Source: Ruminococcus_G sp964621905
GTDB lineage: Bacteria > Bacillota > Clostridia > Lachnospirales > Lachnospiraceae
Length of the DNA: 64,000 nucleotides
Direction of reading: 5' to 3'
Assembly: GCA_964621905.1 (NCBI GenBank)
Contig: CAZUNG010000003.1
Coordinates: 124,001-188,000, forward strand
The notes below the pieces were generated by a model, which was not told where the DNA came from, ran no database searches, and saw only the letters and a program-made list of their open reading frames with translations. A program made the translations under genes and the position numbers. This document shows positions 16,132 to 25,163 of this stretch, piece by piece; position 1 is the stretch's first letter; each line of letters begins with the position of its first letter.

Positions 16132-16160
16132 TTGTCAAGAAAAAATAAATATGATAAAAT
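16132..16160 (+). promoter_or_regulatory. Promoter of the T-box/gatCAB operon
   Basis: TTGTCA (16132-16137), a 17-bp spacer and TAAAAT (16155-16160). The -35 regions of this promoter and of asnA form an inverted repeat, CTTGACAAG (16093-16101) and CTTGTCAAG (16131-16139). Confidence 0.7.
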
Positions 16161-16179
16161 TATCTGCAAATATGTAAAA

Positions 16180-16436
16180 GGCTGAGAAGGAGACTCTGCT
16201 TTGGGAACTTGACAGGAATACAGCGCCGCCGACTGAGAACGCTGTTTGAGGGAAAAAAGCGACAGGGAACACTCCGGAGCCGGCGGTCTGAACAGATGAG
16301 TAGGGACGCACGCGGCACTCGTTAAGTGTGAAAGCGGCAGCGGTGCAATGTCAGCACTGACTGCAATGCGGGTGGTACCGCGGGAAATGTGTGATATCCC
16401 GTCCCGGAATATGTATGTATTCCGGGGCGGTTTTTC
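16180..16436 (+). promoter_or_regulatory. T-box riboswitch
   Basis: The leader contains the conserved T-box sequence GGTGGTACCGCG (16371-16382), followed by a terminator: a stem from CCGTCCCGGAATA (from 16399) to TATTCCGGGGCGG (to 16430) with a T5 tail. The long stem I region starts near 16180. Uncharged tRNA should pair with the T-box bulge and prevent termination of the downstream gatCAB operon. I could not fix the specifier codon with certainty; AAC (Asn) at about 16237-16239 within CTGAGAACGCTG is one candidate, GAC (Asp) another. Confidence 0.92.
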
Positions 16437-16490
16437 ATTATCTTTATGATTTCTTGGCAAACGCTTCAGAGAAGCAGATAGGAGCAGAGG

Positions 16491-17579
16491 ATGGGAGAGC
16501 GCAGGTGTTTGTTGTGTGAAGGACGCATTGTAAACGGAAGATGTCAGGAATGCGGAATGAATTACAGCAGCAGAAGGACATACCGGCTGAATGACGGCAA
16601 ATATTCGGTGGCCGGACAAAAGGACAGAACTGCCGCACAGCAGAGGCGGCCTTCTGTAAAGAAAGTAAATACGGGTCAGAAAACAAAAGAAGGGAACAGA
16701 AATTGGGCTTCTTATAATAAAGGAATGGCGATGAAAGGAAATCCGCCGGAAAAGAAAAATTTTGGTGCGGTTGTGGCGGTTGTGGTTGTGGTGATCGGAG
16801 TGCTGTCAACGGCAGGTGAGTGGTTATATGACGGGGTTTTCAAAACACAGAGCGCTGAAGAAGTGCTGTGGGAAGATGAATCTGATATGGCTTATGTTCC
16901 TGGTAACTATGCTTATGATCCGTATGAATATGTAACAGAAGAGCTGCCGGAAGGCGGTGAGAGCATGACGGCGGTACTGCAGCCGGGGACATATGTAGGC
17001 GGCTGTCAACTGCCCGTTGGACAGTATGCGATAACGGCGGTAAGCGGACTTGGAAGTGTCGTGCTGGAAGATCCGGATTTCATCAGCTATCGATGGGAGA
17101 GTCTTGCAGCGGAAGAATTGCAGACGGAAGATGATGTTTCATATGGTGAGACGTCGGTGGAAGATTTTCGGCTGTTTGAAGGATGGACACTGAAGGTTCA
17201 GCCGGGAATGACGGTTGAAGTTTCTTCGGACAATGCACAGATGGATGACCGCAGGGAAGCACAGGAAAATCCACAGAATGATACGATCATACTGGAGAAT
17301 GGTATGGAAGCGGGGAAAGACTTTCCCGCGGGCGTTTATGACCTGACGGTTGTCCGTGACTATGGTGCGGTCGTAATAAAACGAGGAGACAGTGATGTGT
17401 TTAACTCATTTCTGGAAAAAGGGGCCGTTTCGGGAAGTTACAGTAACCTGGAATTGAGAGACGGGGATGAAATTATCGTTGAGGAAGAATACTCGGGAGC
17501 AGAATTCGAGGTCCGTCTCGATGCATGCCGGGAGATTTATCCGGAGCAGTACAAAGAAGAAGGAGATTACAATGGCTGA
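16491..17579 (+). CDS. Zinc-ribbon membrane protein of unknown function at the head of the gat operon
   Basis: A 362-residue protein. It has an N-terminal zinc ribbon (CLLC at 6-9, CQEC at 18-21), a basic linker, one transmembrane segment rich in valine (about 92-110) and an acidic extracytoplasmic part (about 115-362). The outer part has two repeat-like blocks (PGTYVGGCQLPVGQYAI and AGKDFPAGVYDLTVV), suggesting two small beta domains. The start at 16491 has GGAG upstream. It is the first gene after the T-box and its end overlaps gatC by eight bases, so it is cotranscribed and possibly translationally coupled with the amidotransferase. I see no known link between this architecture and tRNA amidation. 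Confidence 0.8.
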   Translation: MGERRCLLCEGRIVNGRCQECGMNYSSRRTYRLNDGKYSVAGQKDRTAAQQRRPSVKKVNTGQKTKEGNRNWASYNKGMAMKGNPPEKKNFGAVVAVVVVVIGVLSTAGEWLYDGVFKTQSAEEVLWEDESDMAYVPGNYAYDPYEYVTEELPEGGESMTAVLQPGTYVGGCQLPVGQYAITAVSGLGSVVLEDPDFISYRWESLAAEELQTEDDVSYGETSVEDFRLFEGWTLKVQPGMTVEVSSDNAQMDDRREAQENPQNDTIILENGMEAGKDFPAGVYDLTVVRDYGAVVIKRGDSDVFNSFLEKGAVSGSYSNLELRDGDEIIVEEEYSGAEFEVRLDACREIYPEQYKEEGDYNG

Positions 17580-17865
17580 CAGAATTAATAATGAAACGAT
17601 CGAATACGTCGGAATACTGGCAAAGCTGGAACTTTCTGCTGAAGAAAAAGAGCAGGCAAAAAAAGATATGGGACGGATGCTCGATTACATTGATAAACTA
17701 AATGAGCTGGATACATCCGGGGTGGAACCGATGTCGCATATCTTTCCGGTTCAGAATGTATTCCGTGAGGATATCGTGGAAAATGGCAATGACAGGGAAC
17801 ATATGCTGGCTAATGCTCCGGAACAAAAGGACGGGCAGTATCAGGTGCCAAAGACAGTAGACTGA
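17572..17865 (+). CDS. gatC: Asp-tRNA(Asn)/Glu-tRNA(Gln) amidotransferase subunit C
   Basis: A 97-residue subunit that stabilises the GatA-GatB complex. VGILAKLELSAEEKEQAKKD and VEPMSHIFPVQNVFREDIV are family-typical. The start at 17572 has AGGAG upstream and overlaps the end of the zinc-ribbon gene. It is followed by gatA after 18 bases in the T-box operon. Confidence 0.95.
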   Translation: MADRINNETIEYVGILAKLELSAEEKEQAKKDMGRMLDYIDKLNELDTSGVEPMSHIFPVQNVFREDIVENGNDREHMLANAPEQKDGQYQVPKTVD

Positions 17866-17883
17866 CGCGGGAGGAACAGATAT

Positions 17884-19350
17884 ATGGAAATATTGAGTTT
17901 AACAGCTGTTGAGCTTGGCAGAAAAATAAAAGAGAAAGAGATTTCCGTTACAGAGGCAGTCAGAGCTTCGCTGGAGCGCGTGCGGGCTGTCGAAGGGGAG
18001 GTTCACGCCTATGTGACGGTGGAAGAAGAAGCGGCATTAAAACGGGCAGAAGAGGTACAAAAGCAGATCGATGACGGCACACTCACCGGACCTCTGGCGG
18101 GTGTTCCGGCTGCTGTCAAGGATAATATCTGCACAGAGGGGACACTGACCACATGCAGCTCCAGAATTTTAAGCAATTTTGTGCCGCCTTATTCTGCCGA
18201 GGCTGTCAATAATCTGGAAAAGGCGGGAGCTGTGATCCTTGGAAAAACAAATATGGATGAGTTTGCGATGGGGAGTACCACAGAGACTTCTGCGTTTGGT
18301 GTTACGCGCAATCCCTGGAATCTTCAGCATGTGCCGGGAGGATCTTCCGGAGGTTCCTGTGCAGGTGTCGCTGCGGGGGAATGTTTTTTCGCGCTGGGTT
18401 CTGATACGGGAGGCTCTATTCGCCAGCCAAGCTCTTTCTGCGGCGTGACGGGGCTGAAGCCTACCTATGGAACGGTATCCCGCTACGGGCTGATTGCGTA
18501 TGGCTCCTCCCTGGATCAGATTGGACCCGTAGCAAAGGATGTGACAGACTGCGCGGCGATCCTGTCCGCAATCGCTTCTTATGATAATAAAGACAGCACA
18601 TCGGTAAAGCGTCCGTCATATGATTTTACAAGTGCACTTAACGATGAGGTCAGGGGGATGCGGATTGGAATTCCGTCAGATTATATGGGCGAGGGACTGG
18701 ACCCGGAGGTGCGGGCGGCAGTTTTTAAAGCGGCAGAAGTACTAAAGCAAAAAGGCGCTGTAGTGGAAGAATTTAATCTCAGTCTTGTGGAATATGCAAT
18801 TCCGGCATACTATGTGATTGCATCCGCGGAAGCGAGCTCAAACCTGTCGAGGTTTGACGGCGTCAAATACGGCTACCGCACACCGGAATATGACGGTCTG
18901 CACAATATGTATAAAAAAACACGTTCTGAGGGATTTGGCGAGGAGGTAAAACGCAGAATTATGCTGGGATCTTTTGTGCTGAGTTCCGGGTATTATGATG
19001 CTTACTATCTGAAGGCGCTGAAGACGAAAGCTTTGATCAAACAGGCTTTTGACCGGGCATTTGAAACGTATGATGTGATTCTGGGACCGACGGCTCCGTC
19101 GACGGCGCCCAAACTCGGTGACAGCCTGAGCGATCCGCTGAAAATGTATCTGGGTGATATTTACACGATTTCCGTGAATCTTGCAGGGCTGCCGGGAATG
19201 AGCGTTCCGTGTGGGACGAATGCAAAAGGACTTCCGATTGGCATTCAGTTTATCGCGGACTGTTACCGGGAGGACAATATGATACGGGCCGGTTTTGCAT
19301 TTGAACAGACGAGGACATATCAGGAACCTGTGATGAAAGGAGTGAAGTAG
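17884..19350 (+). CDS. gatA: Asp-tRNA(Asn)/Glu-tRNA(Gln) amidotransferase subunit A
   Basis: A 488-residue amidase that releases ammonia from glutamine for transamidation of misacylated tRNA. The amidase signature is complete: VPAAVKDNICTEG with the catalytic lysine, GGSSGGSCAGVAAGE with the cis-serine, and GSDTGGSIRQPSSFCG with the nucleophilic serine. GGGAGG precedes the start. It is in the order gatC-gatA-gatB, one base before gatB. Confidence 0.97.
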   Translation: MEILSLTAVELGRKIKEKEISVTEAVRASLERVRAVEGEVHAYVTVEEEAALKRAEEVQKQIDDGTLTGPLAGVPAAVKDNICTEGTLTTCSSRILSNFVPPYSAEAVNNLEKAGAVILGKTNMDEFAMGSTTETSAFGVTRNPWNLQHVPGGSSGGSCAGVAAGECFFALGSDTGGSIRQPSSFCGVTGLKPTYGTVSRYGLIAYGSSLDQIGPVAKDVTDCAAILSAIASYDNKDSTSVKRPSYDFTSALNDEVRGMRIGIPSDYMGEGLDPEVRAAVFKAAEVLKQKGAVVEEFNLSLVEYAIPAYYVIASAEASSNLSRFDGVKYGYRTPEYDGLHNMYKKTRSEGFGEEVKRRIMLGSFVLSSGYYDAYYLKALKTKALIKQAFDRAFETYDVILGPTAPSTAPKLGDSLSDPLKMYLGDIYTISVNLAGLPGMSVPCGTNAKGLPIGIQFIADCYREDNMIRAGFAFEQTRTYQEPVMKGVK

Positions 19351-19351
19351 A

Positions 19352-20785
19352 ATGGGCAGACAGTATGAGACCGTAATTGGACTGGAAGTCCATGTAGAAC
19401 TTGCAACGAAGACAAAAATTTTCTGCTCCTGCTCCACACAGTTTGGAGGGGAACCAAACACCCATACGTGTCCGGTATGTACCGGCATGCCCGGCTCACT
19501 GCCGGTGCTGAACAAACAGGTGGTGGAGTATGCTCTGGCGGTAGGGCTTGCCACAAACTGTGAGGTCAATCAGACCTGTAAATTTGACAGAAAGAATTAT
19601 TTCTATCCCGACAATCCTCAGAACTATCAGATTTCTCAACTGTATCTGCCGATCTGTCATGACGGATATATAGAGATTGAGACAGAAGATGGCGGAACAA
19701 AAAAAGTGGGCATTCATGAGATCCACATGGAGGAGGATGCAGGAAAATTAATTCACGATGAGTGGGAAGACTGTTCGCTTGTGGATTACAACCGGAGCGG
19801 TGTACCGCTCATTGAGATTGTGTCTGAACCGGACATGCGAAGTGCCAAGGAAGTCATTGATTATCTGGAGAAACTCCGGCTGATGATTCAGTATCTGGGG
19901 GCTTCTGACTGTAAGCTGCAGGAGGGCTCCATGAGGGCGGATGTGAATCTTTCTGTCCGCGTAGCAGGTGAGAAAGAATTTGGTACAAGAACAGAGATGA
20001 AAAATCTGAATTCATTTAAAGCGATCGCCAGAGCGATCGAGGGCGAAAAAGAGCGCCAGATCGAACTGCTGGAGGATGGAAAAGAAGTGATTCAGGAGAC
20101 ACGCAGATGGGATGACAGCACAGGAGAATCTTTTGCGATGAGATCCAAAGAGGATGCTCAGGATTACCGGTATTTTCCGGATCCGGACCTGGTGCCTGTC
20201 GTGATCAGCGATGCCTGGATTCAGGAGATACGAAACCGTCAGCCGGAGATGCGCACTGAAAAGCTGAAACGCTATCAGGAAGAATTTCGGATTCCTGATT
20301 ATGATGCCGGGATCATCACCTCGTCCAAGCGTCTGGCAGATCTTTTTGAAGCAACGACAGCTATCTGCGGAAAACCGAAAAAGGTATCGAACTGGCTGAT
20401 GGTGGAGACACTGCGCCTGCTCAAAGAACATGAGATGGAACCAGAAGATATCCGGTTTGCGCCCGAAAATCTGGCAAAGCTGATTGAACTGGCAGACGCC
20501 GGGACGATCAACAGTACTGTGGCGAAAGAAGTCTTCGAAAAGATATTTGACGAAAATATCGATCCGGATGTCTATGTGGAAGAAAAAGGGCTGAAGGCAG
20601 TCAACGATGAGGGTGCACTCCGCAGTACGATTGAAGAGATCATTGCGGCAAACCCGCAGTCTGTAGAAGATTATCACAATGGAAAGGAGAAGGCGGTCGG
20701 CTTCCTGGTAGGGCAGACGATGAAGGCCATGAAAGGAAAAGCAAATCCGTCTATGGTCAATCAGATCCTGAAAGAATTACTATAA
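19352..20785 (+). CDS. gatB: Asp-tRNA(Asn)/Glu-tRNA(Gln) amidotransferase subunit B
   Basis: A 477-residue subunit that activates the misacylated tRNA with ATP and binds its tail. The N-terminus, YETVIGLEVHVELATKTKIF, is the family signature. The CSC...CPVC cysteines (about residues 30-46) form the zinc site, and the C-terminal YqeY-like tail ends GKANPSMVNQILKELL. The stop overlaps the start of the MATE gene (TAATG), so the exporter is translated from the same transcript. Confidence 0.97.
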   Translation: MGRQYETVIGLEVHVELATKTKIFCSCSTQFGGEPNTHTCPVCTGMPGSLPVLNKQVVEYALAVGLATNCEVNQTCKFDRKNYFYPDNPQNYQISQLYLPICHDGYIEIETEDGGTKKVGIHEIHMEEDAGKLIHDEWEDCSLVDYNRSGVPLIEIVSEPDMRSAKEVIDYLEKLRLMIQYLGASDCKLQEGSMRADVNLSVRVAGEKEFGTRTEMKNLNSFKAIARAIEGEKERQIELLEDGKEVIQETRRWDDSTGESFAMRSKEDAQDYRYFPDPDLVPVVISDAWIQEIRNRQPEMRTEKLKRYQEEFRIPDYDAGIITSSKRLADLFEATTAICGKPKKVSNWLMVETLRLLKEHEMEPEDIRFAPENLAKLIELADAGTINSTVAKEVFEKIFDENIDPDVYVEEKGLKAVNDEGALRSTIEEIIAANPQSVEDYHNGKEKAVGFLVGQTMKAMKGKANPSMVNQILKELL

Positions 20786-22128
20786 TGGAGAAGAAACAAT
20801 TTTATAAAATGGTATTTTCCCTGGTTTTGCCGATGGCAATACAGAACCTGATCAATGTGGGAGTAACGGCGGCCGACGTTATCATGTTGGGGAGAGTTGG
20901 GGAGACGGCGCTTTCAGCGGCGTCTCTTGCCAACCAGATCAGTTTTATCCTCAACCTGCTGATGTTCGGACTGACCTCCGGTGCAGCGGTACTGACAGCT
21001 CAGTACTGGGGACGAAAGGACACGCGTACGATAGAAAAAGTAATGGGTATGTCCTTTCGGTTTGCGATTACGGTAGGCTTATTGTTTGGCGCGGCGGCAT
21101 TTTTTGTGCCGGGACAGCTGATGTTGATTTTCGCCAGAGAGGACATCATCATCGCGGAAGGAATCCGATATCTTAGAATTGTGGGATTTTCTTATCTGCT
21201 GATGTCTGTCAATATGGTTTATCTTAACCTGATGCGCAGCGTGGAACGCGTGTTGATTGGGATGGTGACGTATGCGGTGTCACTGCTGGTCAATGTAGTC
21301 ATCAATGCTGTTTTTATCTTTGGACTGCTGGGAGCGCCTGCGCTTGGCACTGCCGGTGCAGCGATCGGTACACTGGCTGCCCGTTGTGTGGAATTTATCA
21401 TTATTATCCTGTATGACAAGAAATTCAATGATGTACTGAACGTTCGGCTGAGGGATATTTTAATCAGGGACCGGGAGCTGTTAAGAGACTTTATCCGCTA
21501 TGCACTGCCGGTTGCTGCAAATGAGCTGATATGGGGGTCGGGAATGGCGATGATCAGTGCCGTCATGGGACATCTGGGCGGTGCGGCGGTGGCTGCTCAT
21601 TCGGTCGCTCAGACGAGCAGGCAGCTGGCGATGGTTGTGTCACTGGGCCTGTCAGGTGCTGCCGCCATTATCCTGGGGAAATCCATCGGGGAAGGGCGCG
21701 AAGATCTGACAAAGGTGTATGCTTCATGGTTCATGAATCTTTCACTGATGGTCGGGGTGGCCGGCGGGCTCTTTGTTTTTTTCGTGATCCGGCCGGCTGC
21801 GGAAGCATTTCTGGTACTGACGCCCGAGGCCAGGGAATATCTGGGGTATATGATGTTTATCATGTCCTATTTTTGTGTGATACAGAGTGTTTCGTGCACA
21901 TTGATCGTGGGAATTTTCCGGTCCGGCGGCGATACCAGGATCGGACTGATACTGGACGTCTGGGGGCTCTGGGGATGCTCCATTATACTTGGGGTGATCG
22001 CAGCGTTTGTGCTGAAACTGCCGGTTCCGGTGGTATATGCGCTGATTACTTGTGATGAGGCGGTGAAACTTCTGCCTGCATTCAAGAGATACCGCTCCTA
22101 CAAATGGCTGAAAAATATAACGCATTAA
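20785..22128 (+). CDS. MATE-family multidrug/toxin exporter
   Basis: A 447-residue membrane protein with 12 hydrophobic segments in two homologous halves, the MATE fold. LVLPMAIQNLINVGVTAADV is typical of the first half, and FIRYALPVAANELIWGSGMA opens the second. Members export cationic drugs or metabolites with sodium or protons. It overlaps gatB by one base and could be T-box controlled with gatCAB, but a functional link is not obvious. Confidence 0.9.
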   Translation: MEKKQFYKMVFSLVLPMAIQNLINVGVTAADVIMLGRVGETALSAASLANQISFILNLLMFGLTSGAAVLTAQYWGRKDTRTIEKVMGMSFRFAITVGLLFGAAAFFVPGQLMLIFAREDIIIAEGIRYLRIVGFSYLLMSVNMVYLNLMRSVERVLIGMVTYAVSLLVNVVINAVFIFGLLGAPALGTAGAAIGTLAARCVEFIIIILYDKKFNDVLNVRLRDILIRDRELLRDFIRYALPVAANELIWGSGMAMISAVMGHLGGAAVAAHSVAQTSRQLAMVVSLGLSGAAAIILGKSIGEGREDLTKVYASWFMNLSLMVGVAGGLFVFFVIRPAAEAFLVLTPEAREYLGYMMFIMSYFCVIQSVSCTLIVGIFRSGGDTRIGLILDVWGLWGCSIILGVIAAFVLKLPVPVVYALITCDEAVKLLPAFKRYRSYKWLKNITH

Positions 22129-22278
22129 AAGTCTGAAAATTATTTTGGTACTTTATTTTCGTCGGGACGCGTGCTATACTGGGTGATACAAAATATAGTG
22201 ATGAAAAACTGTTTTGGTGAAAAAATACACAAGATATTGGGAACGAGAATGACGTCAGTGAAAAAGGAGATTGAGGAA

Positions 22279-24414
22279 ATGGTATACATAATAAAAAAGG
22301 ACGGGACGAGAGAGCCATTTAACGCAGATAAAATTGTCAGGGCAGTCAATAAATCTGCGGGAAGGATCCTGTACCAGTTCACGGATGAGGAAATTGCATT
22401 TATCTGCCGTTATGCGACGGAGAGGGCAGAGAAGCTGGGGAAAAAAGAACTGCCGATTCAGGATATGCATAATATTGTGGAGGGCGCGCTGGAGGAAGTC
22501 AATCCTTCTGTGGCAAAGAGCTACCGTGACTACCGGAATTATAAAATAGACTTTATCCATATGATGGATGATGTGTATACAAAGAGCCAGTCAATCCGTT
22601 ACATTGGGGATAAGAGCAATGCCAACACGGACAGTGCACTCGTTGCGACAAAGCGCAGTCTGATCTTCAATGAACTGAACAAAGAGCTGTACCGCAAATT
22701 TTTTATGAACCGCAATGAACTGCAGGCATGTAAAGACGGCTACATTTATATTCATGACCAGTCAGCCCGCCTCGATACGATAAACTGCTGTCTGTTCGAT
22801 GTGGCAACGGTGCTGAAAGACGGATTTGAGATGGGAAATGTCTGGTACAATGAGCCGAAGACTCTGGATACTGCTTTCGATGTCATGGGGGATATCATTC
22901 TGAGTACTGCGGCACAGCAGTACGGCGGATTTACCGTTCCTGAGGTTGATAAGATTCTGGGGCCTTATGCCCAGAAAAGCTATGACAAGTATTATGCTGA
23001 ATTCCTGAAATACGCCGATGGGAGCTGGACCGGAAGGGAAGAAAAGGCGATGGAGTATGCCATGGACAAGGTCCGCAGGGACTGTGACCAGGGCTGGCAG
23101 GGCATCGAGTATAAACTCAACACTGTCGGATCGTCAAGAGGAGATTACCCGTTTGTGACCGTGACGATTGGGCTGGGAACCGAGCATTTTGAGAAAATGG
23201 TTTCCCTGTCTCTTCTGGAGGTTCATAAAGGCGGTCAGGGAAAGAAAGGGCATAAAAAACCGGTGCTTTTCCCAAAAATTGTCTTTTTGTTCGATAAGCA
23301 TCTGCATGGACCCGGAGGTCCCTGTGAAGAGGTGTTTGAGGCGGGGGTTTCCTGCTCGGCGAAGACGATGTATCCGGACTGGCTGTCTATGACGGGAAAA
23401 GGATACATCTCAAGCATGTATAAGCAGTACGGACGTGTGATCAGTCCGATGGGCTGCCGCGCGTTTTTGAGTCCGTGGTACGAACGAGGCGGTATGAATC
23501 CGGCAGATGCCGAAGATAAACCGGTATTTGTCGGAAGATTCAATATTGGAGCTGTCAGTCTGCATCTTCCGATGATCCTGGCAAAATCACGTTCTGAAAA
23601 CTGTGATTTTTATGAGGTGCTGGATTTTTATCTGGAGATGATCCGCCAGCTTCACATCCGCACGTATGATTATCTGGGGGAGATGAGAGCTTCCACAAAC
23701 CCGCTTGGATACTGCGAAGGAGGATTCTACGGAGGTCATCTGAAGCCTTCGGATAAGATCCGGCCGCTCCTGAAACCAATGACAGCGTCCTTTGGCATTA
23801 CGGCGCTCAACGAGCTGCAGGAACTGTACAATGGAAAATCCATTGCAGAGGACGGACAGTTTGCGCTTGAAGTGCTGCAGTATATCAATGATAAAGTTGC
23901 AAAATACAAGGAGGAAGATGGGATTCTCTATGCGATATACGGGACGCCGGCAGAGAGTCTCTGCGGCTTGCAGGTGGAGCAGTTCCGGAAAATGTATGGA
24001 ATCGTCCGCGGGGTATCGGACCGCCCTTATGTCAGCAACAGCTTTCACTGTCATGTGACGGAGGATATCACACCGATTGAGAAGCAGGATCTGGAAGGAA
24101 GATTCTGGGAACTGTGCAACGGCGGAAAGATTCAGTATGTACGGTATCCGATTGATTATAATATTGAGGCGATCAAATCCCTCATTTACCGTGCAATGGA
24201 TCTGGGATATTATGAAGGTGTCAATCTTTCGCTTGCGTACTGTGATGACTGTGGACATCAGGAACCGGATATGGATGTGTGTCCTGTCTGCGGTTCTACA
24301 AACCTCACCAAGATTGACCGTATGAACGGCTATCTCTCTTACAGCCGCGTACACGGTGATACGAGACTGAATGATGCGAAGATGGCAGAGATTGCGGAGA
24401 GGAAATCCATGTAG
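22279..24414 (+). CDS. nrdD: Anaerobic ribonucleoside-triphosphate reductase (class III)
   Basis: A 711-residue glycyl-radical enzyme that reduces ribonucleoside triphosphates without oxygen. An ATP-cone (about residues 1-95, IIKKDGTREPFNADKIVRAV) is followed by the large barrel and a C-terminal zinc site (CDDCG, CPVCG). The glycyl-radical motif is RMNGYLS near the C-terminus. The start at 22279 has GGAG nine bases upstream. The activating enzyme NrdG is usually encoded next to nrdD, but here the next gene is a thioesterase after a terminator, so nrdG must lie elsewhere. Confidence 0.95.
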   Translation: MVYIIKKDGTREPFNADKIVRAVNKSAGRILYQFTDEEIAFICRYATERAEKLGKKELPIQDMHNIVEGALEEVNPSVAKSYRDYRNYKIDFIHMMDDVYTKSQSIRYIGDKSNANTDSALVATKRSLIFNELNKELYRKFFMNRNELQACKDGYIYIHDQSARLDTINCCLFDVATVLKDGFEMGNVWYNEPKTLDTAFDVMGDIILSTAAQQYGGFTVPEVDKILGPYAQKSYDKYYAEFLKYADGSWTGREEKAMEYAMDKVRRDCDQGWQGIEYKLNTVGSSRGDYPFVTVTIGLGTEHFEKMVSLSLLEVHKGGQGKKGHKKPVLFPKIVFLFDKHLHGPGGPCEEVFEAGVSCSAKTMYPDWLSMTGKGYISSMYKQYGRVISPMGCRAFLSPWYERGGMNPADAEDKPVFVGRFNIGAVSLHLPMILAKSRSENCDFYEVLDFYLEMIRQLHIRTYDYLGEMRASTNPLGYCEGGFYGGHLKPSDKIRPLLKPMTASFGITALNELQELYNGKSIAEDGQFALEVLQYINDKVAKYKEEDGILYAIYGTPAESLCGLQVEQFRKMYGIVRGVSDRPYVSNSFHCHVTEDITPIEKQDLEGRFWELCNGGKIQYVRYPIDYNIEAIKSLIYRAMDLGYYEGVNLSLAYCDDCGHQEPDMDVCPVCGSTNLTKIDRMNGYLSYSRVHGDTRLNDAKMAEIAERKSM

Positions 24415-24425
24415 TCACTGAAGTT

Positions 24426-24476
24426 AAGACTGCTGTGCCAAGGCCGTATAGGACGGCCGCGGTACAACGGTCTTTT
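24426..24476 (+). terminator. Intrinsic terminator of nrdD
   Basis: A long imperfect stem from AAGACTG (24426) to CGGTCTTTTT encloses the perfect inner hairpin GGCCGT/ACGGCC. A T-tract follows. Confidence 0.7.
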
Positions 24477-24567
24477 TATTTCGGGCGGAATTCCTTGTAA
24501 TTTTCGCAGTCTGTGTTATAATTCCATTCATGACGCAGACTGGAAGAAAAATCTGGAGGAATGTACG

Positions 24568-25065
24568 ATGGAAACAGAAATCATTATCGCATACAAAGAC
24601 AGAATAAAAGCTGCCGAACCTGCAGAGCAGGAGAGCTTATTTCGCGAGATGACAGAAGCAGTGCTCAGTCACCGGAGGGTCGCGAATTCAGGCATCATGC
24701 AGATGATGAAAATGGAACTGGCGGACTGCAGTTACCGGGAACAGAGCATCACCCTTTGTTTCCCTGTGGAACACTGGCAGCTGAATCCGCTGAACACGAT
24801 GCACGGAGGACTCTCGGCGACGGCGTGCGACAGTGCAGGCGGGCTTTTGACACGTGTTGCCGCATTTACGGGGATAACGCCAACCGTCTCATTGAACATG
24901 ACGTATTTGGCCCCCATACTTGAAGATACACATCTGATGGTAAAGGCAAAAGTCGGGCATCTGGGCAGGTCATTGGCTCAGATCTCTATGGAAGGCTGGA
25001 TCCGGGAGACGGGAAAGCCGGCAGTAATGGCAACCGGGGTTTATATGCCCCGGACTCGTGTGTAA
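24568..25065 (+). CDS. PaaI-family hotdog-fold acyl-CoA thioesterase
   Basis: A 165-residue protein. The motif NTMHGGLSATACDSAGG (about residues 74-90) is the PaaI-type active-site helix of hotdog thioesterases, which hydrolyse acyl- or aryl-CoA esters. TVSLNMTYLAPI is the conserved second strand. GGAGG precedes the ATG at 24568. It stands alone between nrdD and secA; its substrate is not indicated. Confidence 0.88.
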   Translation: METEIIIAYKDRIKAAEPAEQESLFREMTEAVLSHRRVANSGIMQMMKMELADCSYREQSITLCFPVEHWQLNPLNTMHGGLSATACDSAGGLLTRVAAFTGITPTVSLNMTYLAPILEDTHLMVKAKVGHLGRSLAQISMEGWIRETGKPAVMATGVYMPRTRV

Positions 25066-25163
25066 ACAGAGTGTTCACGAAAATATGATTGTTTTACGCT
25101 GTTAAAAGTGCTAAAATAAAACCGTATGTATAAATATGAAGATTTCAGGAGCGAATTAAAATA

